Shown piece by piece: positions 13,437 to 21,279 of a stretch of DNA of 21,279 nt; position 1 is the stretch's first letter; the number at the start of each line of letters is the position of its first letter. This DNA comes from an uncultured Armatimonadota bacterium (GTDB lineage: Bacteria > Armatimonadota > Armatimonadia > Armatimonadales > Armatimonadaceae). The notes beneath the pieces were generated by a model that was not told where the DNA came from, did no database searches, and saw only the letters and a list, made by a program, of their open reading frames with translations. The stretch covers positions 1-21,279 of the forward strand of contig CAIWTR010000615.1 in assembly GCA_903915615.1 (NCBI GenBank). The letters are read 5' to 3'. The translations under genes were made by a program, and so were the position numbers.

Positions 13437-14803
13437 TGTCAGAGCTTTTGAACTCGCCCGTTTGGCGTGACTTGTTTGTCAATAATGCTGACCAAATTCC
13501 TTGGTATGCCGAGTTTGTCAGATCTTTGCTGCGCTTCGTGATCGCACTCGCTGGCGGACTTGGAAGCGTCCCAATCCTTGTCTGGCTCGAACGCCGCTTA
13601 CTCGGATTCTGGCAGGGACGTCTCGGTCCAAACCGTGTTGGGCCATTCGGCTTGCTGCAGCCGTTAGCCGATGCGCTCAAGTTGATGATGAAGGAAGACA
13701 TCACGCCGACAAACGTGGACAAAACCCTTTATTACCTAGCTCCAGCGATTGCACTCGTCCCTGTGATTTGTAGCTTGACGGTTTTGCCTTGGAATAGCTC
13801 GTCGGACTGGGGAGCAGTTGCCCCGCACCTAAACGTTGGAATCCTCTTCCTGCTTGCGGTGGCATCCATCGAAGTCTATGGAGTGATTCTTGCTGGATGG
13901 TCATCCAATAACAAGTACTCGCTGCTTGGTGGACTCCGTGCATCCAGTCAGGTGATTTCGTACGAACTTGGAATGGGCCTCAGTATCATCGCTGTTCTTT
14001 TGATGACCGGGACACTTGCGATGCAGGAGCTCGTTCATAGCCAGACAATCGCGACCAATGTTCCGATTCCTGATTCTAACTACTCAGTGTGGACACAATC
14101 CGTTTCTGCTGGATTTTGGAACTGGAACATCTTCAAGCTCTTTCCTTTCGGTCTGGTTGCAGCAGTCGTCTACATGATCTCGATGATTGCTGAAACCAAC
14201 CGTGCGCCATTTGACCTTCCGGAAGCTGAAACCGAACTTGTCGCGGGTTTCCACACGGAATACACATCGTTTAAGTTTGCGATGTTCTTTATGGGCGAAT
14301 ACGCAAACATGATGATCGTGTCTGCGATCTGTGTCACGCTATTCCTCGGTGGCTACACGGCTCCATGGGGAATTCTCGGCCAGCTGCCGGCATCCTGGAC
14401 GTTCTTTCCGTCATCTGTGTTGAACTTTGTCAACCATGTTGTGATCGCGCCAGCGTGGCTCTTCATCAAGCTCTACACGCTAATCAGCTTCTTCATCCTC
14501 GTACGTGCAAGTCAACCAAGACTTCGTTACGACATGCTGATGCATTTTGGTTGGAAAGTATTGCTACCGACAGCTCTGGCTAATGTGGTGCTTGTTGCAA
14601 CATCGATGGCGTTACAGCAGCTGTTTGGTGCAGTGGGGCACTTTATTGCCGTTGGAATCGCTGGCTGCTTGGCAACGATTGTTCTATGGGTTGCATATCT
14701 GCATTGGAAGGCTCGCAAATCAGGGGATGAAGCAAGCCGCCTCCCAATACGTCGTGAGAGTGTTGTTCGGGCGATTGCTGCCCGGATGCCGGTGGAGGAC
14801 TAG
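13436..14803 (+). CDS. nuoH: NADH-quinone oxidoreductase subunit H
   Basis: A 455-residue NuoH (ND1 homologue), the membrane subunit that forms the quinone entry channel and joins the two arms. VWLERRLLGFWQGRLGPNRV (about 49-68), followed by GPFGLLQPLADALKL, is signature 1. MIAETNRAPFDLPEAETELV (about 249-268) is signature 2, and its acidic residues are implicated in coupling. At 455 residues it is about 130 longer than E. coli NuoH. Extra length lies in a loop around 200-235 and in a C-terminal addition from about 385, which contains one or two further hydrophobic segments and a basic tail. The ATG overlaps the nuoG stop (TAATG) and has a strong GGGGGGAG site. Confidence 0.94.
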   Translation: MSELLNSPVWRDLFVNNADQIPWYAEFVRSLLRFVIALAGGLGSVPILVWLERRLLGFWQGRLGPNRVGPFGLLQPLADALKLMMKEDITPTNVDKTLYYLAPAIALVPVICSLTVLPWNSSSDWGAVAPHLNVGILFLLAVASIEVYGVILAGWSSNNKYSLLGGLRASSQVISYELGMGLSIIAVLLMTGTLAMQELVHSQTIATNVPIPDSNYSVWTQSVSAGFWNWNIFKLFPFGLVAAVVYMISMIAETNRAPFDLPEAETELVAGFHTEYTSFKFAMFFMGEYANMMIVSAICVTLFLGGYTAPWGILGQLPASWTFFPSSVLNFVNHVVIAPAWLFIKLYTLISFFILVRASQPRLRYDMLMHFGWKVLLPTALANVVLVATSMALQQLFGAVGHFIAVGIAGCLATIVLWVAYLHWKARKSGDEASRLPIRRESVVRAIAARMPVED

Positions 14804-14806
14804 TCG

Positions 14807-15286
14807 ATGTCAGAATTCTGGTCTGATGTACGTCAGATAGCATCTGAAGTGCTCGCTCCATTTCAGGGTATGGCGCGTGTTGGTGTAAAGATTATCGAGC
14901 CGACAACGGTTTTGTCCTATCCTGAGTTTCGTCGGCCGATGGGACGCAGAGCCCGGTGGCGCCATGTACTTAACCGCTATGACAATGGCATGGAAAAGTG
15001 CATCGGGTGCTCCCTTTGTGCTGGCGCATGTCCCGCGAATGCAATTCTTGTCGTAGCCGGTGAGAACACAGATCAAGACCGAAAGAGTCCTGGCGAGCGT
15101 TTTGCGGAACGTTACGAAATCAATATGCTCCGCTGTATCTATTGCGGTTTCTGTCAGGAATCCTGCCCGACGGGTGCAATTGAGCTCAAGGACATTTTCG
15201 AGCTCGCTGAGGATAGCCGTAAAAAGCTCATCTACACCAAAGAAATGTTGCTGGTCCCAGACCCTCAGCTTGAGAGGATTGACTGA
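14807..15286 (+). CDS. nuoI: NADH-quinone oxidoreductase subunit I
   Basis: A 159-residue NuoI (TYKY homologue) carrying clusters N6a and N6b, which bridge NuoG and NuoB. Two ferredoxin motifs are complete: Cys65, Cys68, Cys71 and Cys75 in CIGCSLCAGACPANAI, and Cys110, Cys113, Cys116 and Cys120 in CIYCGFCQESCPTGAI. In each, the fourth Cys followed by Pro completes the other cluster. The family lead-in YPEFRRPMGRRARW is present at 38-51. The start ATG follows the nuoH stop by 3 bases with GGTGGAGG upstream. The stop codon shares a base with the start of a 15-codon ORF. Confidence 0.96.
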   Translation: MSEFWSDVRQIASEVLAPFQGMARVGVKIIEPTTVLSYPEFRRPMGRRARWRHVLNRYDNGMEKCIGCSLCAGACPANAILVVAGENTDQDRKSPGERFAERYEINMLRCIYCGFCQESCPTGAIELKDIFELAEDSRKKLIYTKEMLLVPDPQLERID

Positions 15287-15333
15287 TGCGTGCATTTACA
15301 AGTGACGTGACGCATAAAGGGATTGTGTTATGA
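15286..15333 (+). CDS. 15-codon ORF linking nuoI and nuoJ (possible coupling peptide)
   Basis: The frame encodes MRAFTSDVTHKGIVL. Its ATG overlaps the nuoI stop as TGATG and its TGA overlaps the nuoJ start as ATGA. It is preceded by GAGAGG 9 bases upstream. Both junctions are the kinds used for translational coupling, so ribosomes leaving nuoI could read straight on to the nuoJ start. The peptide has no recognisable function and may not matter in itself. nuoJ also has its own AAGGGA site. The arrangement could be chance. Confidence 0.35.
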   Translation: MRAFTSDVTHKGIVL

Positions 15334-15893
15334 CACTCCAGGCGCTCCTTTCTGGTCAGGGCTTGATGTTCCTGTTTTTCGCTGTAGCTGCGATCGCAAG
15401 TGGATTACTGGTGGTCATCCTACAAAATCCATTGCGTGCTGCACTGAGTCTGGTCATCAACCTGTTTAGTGTCGCTGGTTTGTACTTGTCATTGAATGCG
15501 TACTTCCTCGCGACGGTGCAAGTGATTGTTTACGCCGGCGCGATTATGGTCCTGTTCCTGTTTGTGATCATGTTACTAAACATGGGACAAGCTAATCTGA
15601 ACACCAGCTACCGTGGCGTACGCACGATCATCGCGTTTTCATCCGCCATCGGGTTTGGTGGACTGATGTCCGCAGTTGCACTCAAAGGGCAACCGGATGT
15701 GATGTTGCCGGCCGATGCAATGGTAACTGGCTCCTCAGCCGGTAGCGTCGAGGGGATTGGTAAGGTGTTGTACAACCCTAACCTTCCTTGGTTGTTTGCA
15801 TTCGAGTGGACGAGTTTCCTATTACTGGTCGCAGTCATCGGTGCCGTTGTGCTTGCCGGGAAAAGACAGCAACCCTCGGAGGATAAGGCCTGA
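15330..15893 (+). CDS. nuoJ: NADH-quinone oxidoreductase subunit J
   Basis: A 187-residue NuoJ (ND6 homologue) with five predicted membrane helices. It sits between the quinone channel and the antiporter-like subunits. The third-helix region VQVIVYAGAIMVLFLFVIML (about 63-82) carries the conserved YAGAIMVLF motif with the pi-bulge helix. QNPLRAALSLV (32-42) is also typical. The loop before the last helix (about 115-160) is Gly/Ser-rich. The ATG at 15330 has AAGGGA 8 bases upstream. The stop TGA overlaps the nuoK ATG by one base. Confidence 0.94.
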   Translation: MTLQALLSGQGLMFLFFAVAAIASGLLVVILQNPLRAALSLVINLFSVAGLYLSLNAYFLATVQVIVYAGAIMVLFLFVIMLLNMGQANLNTSYRGVRTIIAFSSAIGFGGLMSAVALKGQPDVMLPADAMVTGSSAGSVEGIGKVLYNPNLPWLFAFEWTSFLLLVAVIGAVVLAGKRQQPSEDKA

Positions 15894-16198
15894 TGTCCAT
15901 ACCGTTGAACTATTACATCGTGTTGTCGATGATCCTCTTTTCACTGGGGATTGCTGGTGTAACGACGCGTCGTAATCCGATTCTTATCTTCATGAGCATC
16001 GAGCTCATGTTAAACGCTGTCAACCTCTCGTTGATTGCATTTGGCCGGTATCTTGGCGATGCTGGTGGTCAGATGTTGACGATTTTTGTGATGGCAGTAG
16101 CGGCAGCCGAAGTTTCCGTAGGACTTGGGATATTGATTGCAATCTTTAGAACGAAGGACAATGTAGATGTTGATGTCCTCAACGGATTGAAAGGGTAA
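15893..16198 (+). CDS. nuoK: NADH-quinone oxidoreductase subunit K
   Basis: A 101-residue NuoK (ND4L homologue), the smallest proton-channel subunit, with three helices. The two buried glutamates needed for coupling are present: Glu37 in MSIELMLNAVNL and Glu73 in AAAEVSVGLGI, equivalent to Glu36 and Glu72 of E. coli. Length and motif spacing are standard. Its start overlaps the nuoJ stop (TGATG), and nuoL begins 8 bases after its stop. Confidence 0.96.
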   Translation: MSIPLNYYIVLSMILFSLGIAGVTTRRNPILIFMSIELMLNAVNLSLIAFGRYLGDAGGQMLTIFVMAVAAAEVSVGLGILIAIFRTKDNVDVDVLNGLKG

Positions 16199-16206
16199 GA
16201 ATCACG

Positions 16207-18114
16207 ATGTCAACCATATTGTGGTTAGTACCGCTCATCCCGCTCATTGGTGCCATTATCAATGGGACCATAGGGTCTAAACTCGGCGAACGACTGTCCT
16301 CTGGTATTGCTATTCTAAGTGTCATTGGTGCCTTTATCGCCGCGATTGCAGTCGTTGGTGGAGTAAGCAGCAGTCCAGGTCACTTCGTTGAATCCAATGC
16401 AGTTGCATGGATGTCCGTTCCAGGGACCCCGCTGTCCATCCCGTTCAGCTTCCATGTTGACCCTCTCAATGGGGGAATGCTCCTCGTGATTACGGGAGTC
16501 GGAGCGCTGATTCACATCTACAGCGCGAGCTATATGCATGGGGACAAGGGCTACTCACGGTATTTTGCCTATCTGAACTTGTTCGTGTTCTTTATGGCCG
16601 TGCTTGTGATGGCTGGCAACTTGCCGCTCCTCTTCGTGGGCTGGGAGGGTGTGGGACTTGCTTCTTACCTCCTGATCGGCTTTTGGCAAGAGAAGTGGTC
16701 TGCAACACAAGCGGCAAAGAAGGCGTTTATCGTAAACCGCATCGGTGATGTCGCATTATTGATTGCAATGTTTATGCTATACAGGGAGTTCAAAACGCTC
16801 AACCTGTACGGAGACAGTGGAATCCTCACGCAGCTGACCGCGTCATCTACATTCCATGTTGAGACGGGAGTTGCGACGGCGATTGCTTTGCTGCTCTTTG
16901 GTGGTGCTGCTGGCAAAAGTGCGCAGCTTCCGCTGTTTGTATGGCTTCCCGATGCGATGGAAGGTCCTACACCGGTTTCCGCTTTGATCCACGCTGCTAC
17001 GATGGTAACGGCAGGTATTTATCTGGTTTGTAGATTCCATCTCCTCTTCGAGATGTCGCCGCTTGCAATGCAGGTTGTTGCATGGACCGGTGGACTTACC
17101 GCATTAGTAGCCGCATGTGCTGGAGTGGCTCAGTGGGACATCAAGAAGGTGCTCGCTTACTCCACCGTGTCTCAGCTCGGACTGATGTTCGTTGCCTGTG
17201 GCTGTGGTGCGTTCACTGCAGCGATGTTCCATGTAACGACGCACGCATTCTTCAAGGCGCTTTTGTTCCTCGGTGCTGGTGCCGTTATCCATGCCCTCCA
17301 CGGCGAGCAGGACATGCGCAAGATGGGCGGACTTGCCTCAAAGATAAAGTCAACTCACCTGTTGGTCCTTATCGGCACTATCGCTATCGCGGGAATCCCG
17401 CCGCTTGCTGGATTCTGGTCAAAGGATGAGATCCTCCTGGCCGCGTTTGATCATAATCGTCCGGTCTATGGATTAGCTGCTGCGACCAGCGCACTCACTG
17501 CGTTCTATATGTGGCGAATGTATATGCTCACCTTCCAAGGTTCCAGCCGGGTGGATGAACATACTGCGCATCATTTACACCATCCAGACACCCGGATCGT
17601 ATTGCCGTTGGCAATCCTAGGGATTCTGAGTGTTATTGCGGGATTCATGAATGCTCCTGCCGTAGGTTTACACTTCTACTCTGATTGGTTGGCGCCTGTT
17701 ATCCCTTCGCCAGAACACTCCCACAACAGTGGCTTAGTGATGGGGATCAGCGTTGTTGTTGCGTTGGTGGCATCCGCAATGTCCGTCGCGAAGTACAAAA
17801 GCTTCACAGTCGGCACTGGTGCAAAATCAAGCCCAGTGTTTGCGTTCTTCGCTTCGGCGCTTCGCTTCGATGACCTCTATGCAGCCATCGTCGTAAAACC
17901 GCTTACCGCCGCTGCCGCGTGGTCCAACTTATCGGTCGAACGGAACGGCGCCCGTGGACTACTACGCCTTGGCCATTCAAGCGTGGATTTCGTCGGAAAG
18001 TCTGTCCGACGCTGGCAAAGCGGAATTGTGGGTGACTATATCCTTAGCATGGCTATCTGCTTGATTGTCATTGTTTCAGTAGTCTTGATTGCTGGAACCC
18101 GAGGAGGCAACTGA
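16207..18114 (+). CDS. nuoL: NADH-quinone oxidoreductase subunit L
   Basis: A 635-residue NuoL (ND5 homologue), the outermost antiporter-like pump with a long lateral helix at the C-terminus. Residues along the proton path are all visible: Glu147 in FVGWEGVGLASYLL, Asp181 in VNRIGDVAL, Lys237 in AGKSAQLPLFVWLPDAMEGP and Lys406 in FWSKDE. These match E. coli Glu144, Asp178, Lys229 and Lys399. The PTPVSALIHAATMVTAGIYL stretch is intact. AAAGGG lies about 12 bases upstream of the ATG. Length is normal, and nuoM follows with a 1-base gap. Confidence 0.96.
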   Translation: MSTILWLVPLIPLIGAIINGTIGSKLGERLSSGIAILSVIGAFIAAIAVVGGVSSSPGHFVESNAVAWMSVPGTPLSIPFSFHVDPLNGGMLLVITGVGALIHIYSASYMHGDKGYSRYFAYLNLFVFFMAVLVMAGNLPLLFVGWEGVGLASYLLIGFWQEKWSATQAAKKAFIVNRIGDVALLIAMFMLYREFKTLNLYGDSGILTQLTASSTFHVETGVATAIALLLFGGAAGKSAQLPLFVWLPDAMEGPTPVSALIHAATMVTAGIYLVCRFHLLFEMSPLAMQVVAWTGGLTALVAACAGVAQWDIKKVLAYSTVSQLGLMFVACGCGAFTAAMFHVTTHAFFKALLFLGAGAVIHALHGEQDMRKMGGLASKIKSTHLLVLIGTIAIAGIPPLAGFWSKDEILLAAFDHNRPVYGLAAATSALTAFYMWRMYMLTFQGSSRVDEHTAHHLHHPDTRIVLPLAILGILSVIAGFMNAPAVGLHFYSDWLAPVIPSPEHSHNSGLVMGISVVVALVASAMSVAKYKSFTVGTGAKSSPVFAFFASALRFDDLYAAIVVKPLTAAAAWSNLSVERNGARGLLRLGHSSVDFVGKSVRRWQSGIVGDYILSMAICLIVIVSVVLIAGTRGGN

Positions 18115-18115
18115 T

Positions 18116-19582
18116 ATGAATGAACTTATTCTGGTGATTGTTGCCTTACCCTTGATTGCAGCAGTGATAGCTAGCCTTGTGCACGAAAAGTCGGCAAAGT
18201 CCATTTCCATTATCGGAAGCGCCATCGCGTGTTTGCTCTCAATACTGGGAATCACTACCGGCGGGACGATTGACAGAGGCTTCCACCATGTCTTCAATGC
18301 ACCTTGGTTGCCAAAACTTGGGCTGATGTTCAGCTTTGGACTCGACGGGATGTCATCCCTTTTGGTCTTGCTTACCACGTTCCTAACGGTTATTGCGGTC
18401 ATCGTAATCCCTGCACCTAAGAACGCTGTGCGAGCCTATTACCTGTCTATTCTTGTAGCCGGGGCACTAACAAATGTCGCATTCGCCTCGTTGAACATCT
18501 TGTTGTTCTACATCGCCTTCGAAGCAGCATTGATTCCTGTTTTGATTGCGATTGGGATGTTCGGCGGTGGAGACCGAAGCAAAGCTGCAATCCAGTTTTT
18601 CGTATTCACTGTTATTGGTTCTCTCCTCCTTCTGAGTGCGATCATTGGACTGAGAATCGCTACCGGGACATTTGATTACCTTACGCTCAAAGACTTAGTG
18701 GCAGCTGGTGCGGTTGACCCATCGTTGCTGCGCTGGTTTGCAATAGCATCGTTCATTGCTTTCGCGACCAAGGCGGCTGTTGTTCCATTGCACGCATGGC
18801 TTGGCCGTGCGTACATCAATACACCTACCGGAATGCTCCTGTTGCTGTCCGGTGCGATGGCAAAGCTTGGTGTTTATGGCCTGATACGCTTTACGTTGCC
18901 ACTGGGTGGAGACTTTGCTGAAAGCCTCGTTCCACTTATCGTGACGCTTGGAGCTGTGTCCGTTGTCTACGGAGCATTTGTAGCTGCTGCACAAACCGAC
19001 ATCAAGGCTGTCATCGCGTTCTCATCGATTAGCCACATGGGCTACATCGTCATCGGTGCGGTGGTAGGGGATGATGCTGCGCGCTCTGGTAGCGTTTTGC
19101 AGATGCTCAACCATGGAATCACGACGGGTGCTTTGTTCATCTGTTGCGATTTCATCTCAAGGTATAGAGGCAGTCGTCAAGTGACCGCACTTGGTGGAAT
19201 TTGGTCCGACTCTCCGTTGTTCAGCCGGTTGCTCCTCTTGTTTACGTTCTCATCCGTAGCACTCCCGCTAACCAATGGGTTTGTGGGTGAATTCCTGATT
19301 CTGCTTGGAGCTTTCCATAAGTTCCCATACCAGACCGCGATCGCATCCGCCGGGGCTATCGGTTCTGCCGTTTATATGCTGTGGATGATTCAGCGGAGCA
19401 TTTACGGCGGCTCAAAATCTGATGCATCCAAAGTGATATCCCTCGGAGTATCAGAGCGAAGTGTGTTGTTGGCGTTGGCACTGATGATCATTGGAATCGG
19501 TGTGGCCCCGTCTCCATTGCTGGCGATTGCGTCAGACAATGGACACAAGGTTGGCGCTGCCATGCAGCCGGAGGTCAAGTAA
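18116..19582 (+). CDS. nuoM: NADH-quinone oxidoreductase subunit M
   Basis: A 488-residue NuoM (ND4 homologue), an antiporter-like proton-pumping subunit with about 14 helices. The ATG at 18116 has GAGGAGG 8 bases upstream. A start at 18089 inside nuoL is not supported. Core charged residues are present: Glu136 in FYIAFEAALIP, Lys219 in FATKAAVVPLHAWL and Lys250 in GAMAKLGVYGLIRF. The motif after LHAWL is unusual. Most NuoM proteins have PDAH and then APTAGS, but this one has GRAY (230-233) and then NTPTGM. The position-233 His is therefore Tyr and the Pro-Asp pair is lost. nuoN starts at the next base. Confidence 0.93.
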   Translation: MNELILVIVALPLIAAVIASLVHEKSAKSISIIGSAIACLLSILGITTGGTIDRGFHHVFNAPWLPKLGLMFSFGLDGMSSLLVLLTTFLTVIAVIVIPAPKNAVRAYYLSILVAGALTNVAFASLNILLFYIAFEAALIPVLIAIGMFGGGDRSKAAIQFFVFTVIGSLLLLSAIIGLRIATGTFDYLTLKDLVAAGAVDPSLLRWFAIASFIAFATKAAVVPLHAWLGRAYINTPTGMLLLLSGAMAKLGVYGLIRFTLPLGGDFAESLVPLIVTLGAVSVVYGAFVAAAQTDIKAVIAFSSISHMGYIVIGAVVGDDAARSGSVLQMLNHGITTGALFICCDFISRYRGSRQVTALGGIWSDSPLFSRLLLLFTFSSVALPLTNGFVGEFLILLGAFHKFPYQTAIASAGAIGSAVYMLWMIQRSIYGGSKSDASKVISLGVSERSVLLALALMIIGIGVAPSPLLAIASDNGHKVGAAMQPEVK

Positions 19583-21115
19583 GTGAATTTTGGTGATATT
19601 CATGCTGCAGGCGCTCCGATACTGATGGCAGTTGGGGGCTGCGTTGTACTGCTTACTGATCTTGCATCAAAGCGATCGGATACCAGGAAATTTGGTACGT
19701 TCCTGGCCATTCTGTTCTGTATTGCGTCGATGCTTTGCAGCTATACATTGGGTGGTCAGCTACGCACAGCGTTCTCAAATGGAATCGCTGTCGAAGGCCT
19801 CGTCGTTACAATGCAAATCCTGCTTGCAGCGATTGCAGCTGTAACGATTGTTGCTTCATCCGAAATCCTGCAGTCCTTTCACTTGCCTAAGGGTGAGTAT
19901 CGTGCCCTGATCTTGCTTGCATCGGCAGGCGCAATGGTCTTGGTACAAAGTCTCGACTTGGTAAATGCCTTTGTTGGTATCGAGATTATGTCGGTTGCGT
20001 TCTATGTCCTCGCAGGCTATCGACGTGCTCAAGCAGCATCCGAAGAAGCGGGTGCAAAGTACTTCTTGATGGGCGCATTCGTCAGTGCAATCCTCCTGTT
20101 TGGTATCGCATTGATTTACGGTAGTGTCGGTCTTGCGATGAAAGCAAATGGGCTTGAGCTGCCTCAAGGGTACTCATTTACCAATATCGTAACAATCTCG
20201 AAGGCCATCCATCAGGTTCCCGGATTTGGGACGAGCCCATTGTTTTTGCTTGGCGCGGTGATGCTTATCGGTTCGCTGATGTTTAAGGCTGGAGTTGCGC
20301 CATTCCATATGGTTGCTCCAGATGTTTACCAGGGCGCACCGGCACCGATTGCTGGATTTCTAGCGACCACGAGTAAAGTTGCTGCGTTTACAATCCTGAT
20401 GCGCTTCTTCACCATTTTGGCTGGCGCAGATACAGGAGCGGCAATCAACGTTGTCGTGATTGGGTTAGCGCTGCTGTCGATCATTGTTGGTAATACGGGT
20501 GCAGCGAATCAAAAGAGCATCAAACGCCTCTTTGGATATTCATCCGTTGCGCATGGTGGTTACATCGTCCTAGGCTTGTTGGCATCCCTCGGAACTGAAT
20601 CTCAGGCTGCTGCGATTACCGCGGTTACCTTCTACATCGTTGCATACGCAATCACAACTATCGGAAGCTTTGCTGTTGTCGCATGGCTGGGTAAGGATGG
20701 CGAAGATGCTGATGCCATCAGTGCCTACCGTGGTCTCGGGAAGCGGAATCTTGGCGCAGCAATTACCCTTGGTATCTTCTTGCTTTCCCTGTCTGGAATA
20801 CCACTTACCGTTGGCTTCCTGACTAAGCTGGGTGTCTTTATGGCACTGCTTAGCGCTGGTGGGACGTGGGTTGCGGTTGTTGCTCTTATCGGAAGTGCAA
20901 TTGGCTTGTACGCATATCTACGTGTGATCAGTGAAATGTTCTTTGTCGATTCAACCCAACAAGAGACATCGTCAACTGATGGTGCGAGTAAGCTGGTTGC
21001 TGTTTCTGCGGCAACATTAGTGATTGTAATGGGTGTGTTTCCAAGTCAGGCACTGCTGCCATCGTTTGAAGCATCCGTAACTGCCCCGCCGGTGTCAGGA
21101 GATGAAGTGAAATGA
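19583..21115 (+). CDS. nuoN: NADH-quinone oxidoreductase subunit N
   Basis: A 510-residue NuoN (ND2 homologue), the antiporter-like subunit nearest to NuoK. The start is a GTG directly after the nuoM stop, with GGAGG 8 bases upstream. Expected pump residues are Glu134 in VGIEIMSVAFYVL, Lys159 in GAKYFLMGAF, Lys235 in MFKAGVAPFHM and Lys265 in ATTSKVAAF. PDVYQGAPAPIAGFL (246-260) is a family signature. MVAPDVYQ replaces the common LWTPDVYQ, so the usual Trp is missing. The stop overlaps the ald start by 4 bases (ATGA). Confidence 0.95.
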   Translation: MNFGDIHAAGAPILMAVGGCVVLLTDLASKRSDTRKFGTFLAILFCIASMLCSYTLGGQLRTAFSNGIAVEGLVVTMQILLAAIAAVTIVASSEILQSFHLPKGEYRALILLASAGAMVLVQSLDLVNAFVGIEIMSVAFYVLAGYRRAQAASEEAGAKYFLMGAFVSAILLFGIALIYGSVGLAMKANGLELPQGYSFTNIVTISKAIHQVPGFGTSPLFLLGAVMLIGSLMFKAGVAPFHMVAPDVYQGAPAPIAGFLATTSKVAAFTILMRFFTILAGADTGAAINVVVIGLALLSIIVGNTGAANQKSIKRLFGYSSVAHGGYIVLGLLASLGTESQAAAITAVTFYIVAYAITTIGSFAVVAWLGKDGEDADAISAYRGLGKRNLGAAITLGIFLLSLSGIPLTVGFLTKLGVFMALLSAGGTWVAVVALIGSAIGLYAYLRVISEMFFVDSTQQETSSTDGASKLVAVSAATLVIVMGVFPSQALLPSFEASVTAPPVSGDEVK

Positions 21116-21279
21116 TTATCGGCGTCCCGCGTGAAATTAAGGTTGATGAAAACCGTGTCGGTCTGGTGCCGGCTGGAGTTGAAGCACTCGTTTCTTCGGG
21201 ACACCGTGTCATTGTTGAATCCAACTGTGCCGTCGGAATTGGTTTGGGGAATGAACAGTACATCGCCGCTGGTGCAGAG
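21112..21279 (+). CDS. ald: Alanine dehydrogenase (partial, C-terminus off window)
   Basis: The first 56 codons of alanine dehydrogenase, which converts L-alanine, NAD+ and water to pyruvate, ammonium and NADH, and the reverse. The N-terminus MIIGVPREIKVDENRVGLVP, then AGVEALVSSGHRVIVE and YIAAGAE, matches the AlaDH/PNT N-terminal domain. The REIK...ENRV pattern, with the Arg that binds the substrate carboxylate, favours Ald over the transhydrogenase alpha subunit PntA, whose N-terminus usually reads KE..xGExRVA. The ATG overlaps the nuoN stop as ATGA and AGGAG lies 10 bases upstream, so it appears to be part of the nuo operon. The NAD-binding domain is outside the window. Confidence 0.85.
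   Translation, partial: MIIGVPREIKVDENRVGLVPAGVEALVSSGHRVIVESNCAVGIGLGNEQYIAAGAE

Noticed and set aside
1..21279. tRNA or rRNA genes, CRISPR arrays, insertion sequences or attachment sites
   Set aside because: Read through the intergenic segments on both strands. No cloverleaf, regular repeat-spacer array, transposase or flanking terminal repeats were seen.

Overview
The window is a stretch of chromosome from a diderm (outer-membrane) bacterium. Base composition looks close to half G+C by eye, and I see no mobile elements, tRNA or rRNA genes, or CRISPR arrays. The diderm call rests on two exported beta-barrel porins with cleavable signal peptides and a C-terminal Phe. The phylum cannot be fixed from this sequence. 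The mix of a LexA with an unfamiliar operator region, BBP2-type porins beside amt/glnB, and a full nuoA-N operon followed by alanine dehydrogenase suggests a non-proteobacterial lineage, possibly Armatimonadota or Acidobacteriota. That is a low-confidence inference.

Layout. (1) Positions 1-1002, minus strand: a family-2 glycosyltransferase followed by a response regulator that is cut by the window edge. (2) 1003-1744: lexA, divergent from the glycosyltransferase and behind a recognisable promoter. A long bidirectional terminator follows. (3) 1985-6548, minus strand: a nitrogen-assimilation and porin block. In transcription order it reads porin 2, then glnB (PII), then amt (ammonium channel), then porin 1. 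(4) 6794-21115, plus strand: a complete 14-gene nuoABCDEFGHIJKLMN operon for respiratory complex I. Genes are mostly overlapping or within about 40 bases of each other, except for a 120-base gap between nuoB and nuoC. (5) 21112 to the end: the start of ald (alanine dehydrogenase), overlapping nuoN by 4 bases.

How the genes work together. Amt brings in ammonium and PII controls it, while the two porins probably supply outer-membrane permeability. NuoA-N oxidises NADH, reduces quinone and pumps ions. Ald interconverts alanine with pyruvate plus ammonium and makes or uses NADH, so it joins the respiratory operon to the nitrogen block chemically.

The least ordinary part is the non-coding DNA around glnB and amt. 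glnB has a TTGACA promoter with a 31-base dyad at the predicted start site, then a leader of about 200 bases with a long-range helix and a GC hairpin just before the ribosome site. A terminator-like hairpin overlaps the glnB stop codon, and a good sigma-54 -24/-12 element lies just upstream of amt. Together these suggest that glnB and amt are controlled separately, with a possible cis-acting RNA on glnB. Other points are a 15-codon ORF threaded between nuoI and nuoJ, a NuoM that lacks a normally conserved motif, an extended NuoH and a dyad in the nuoB-nuoC gap. I see no obviously new multi-gene system. The proteins themselves are mostly well-known families.
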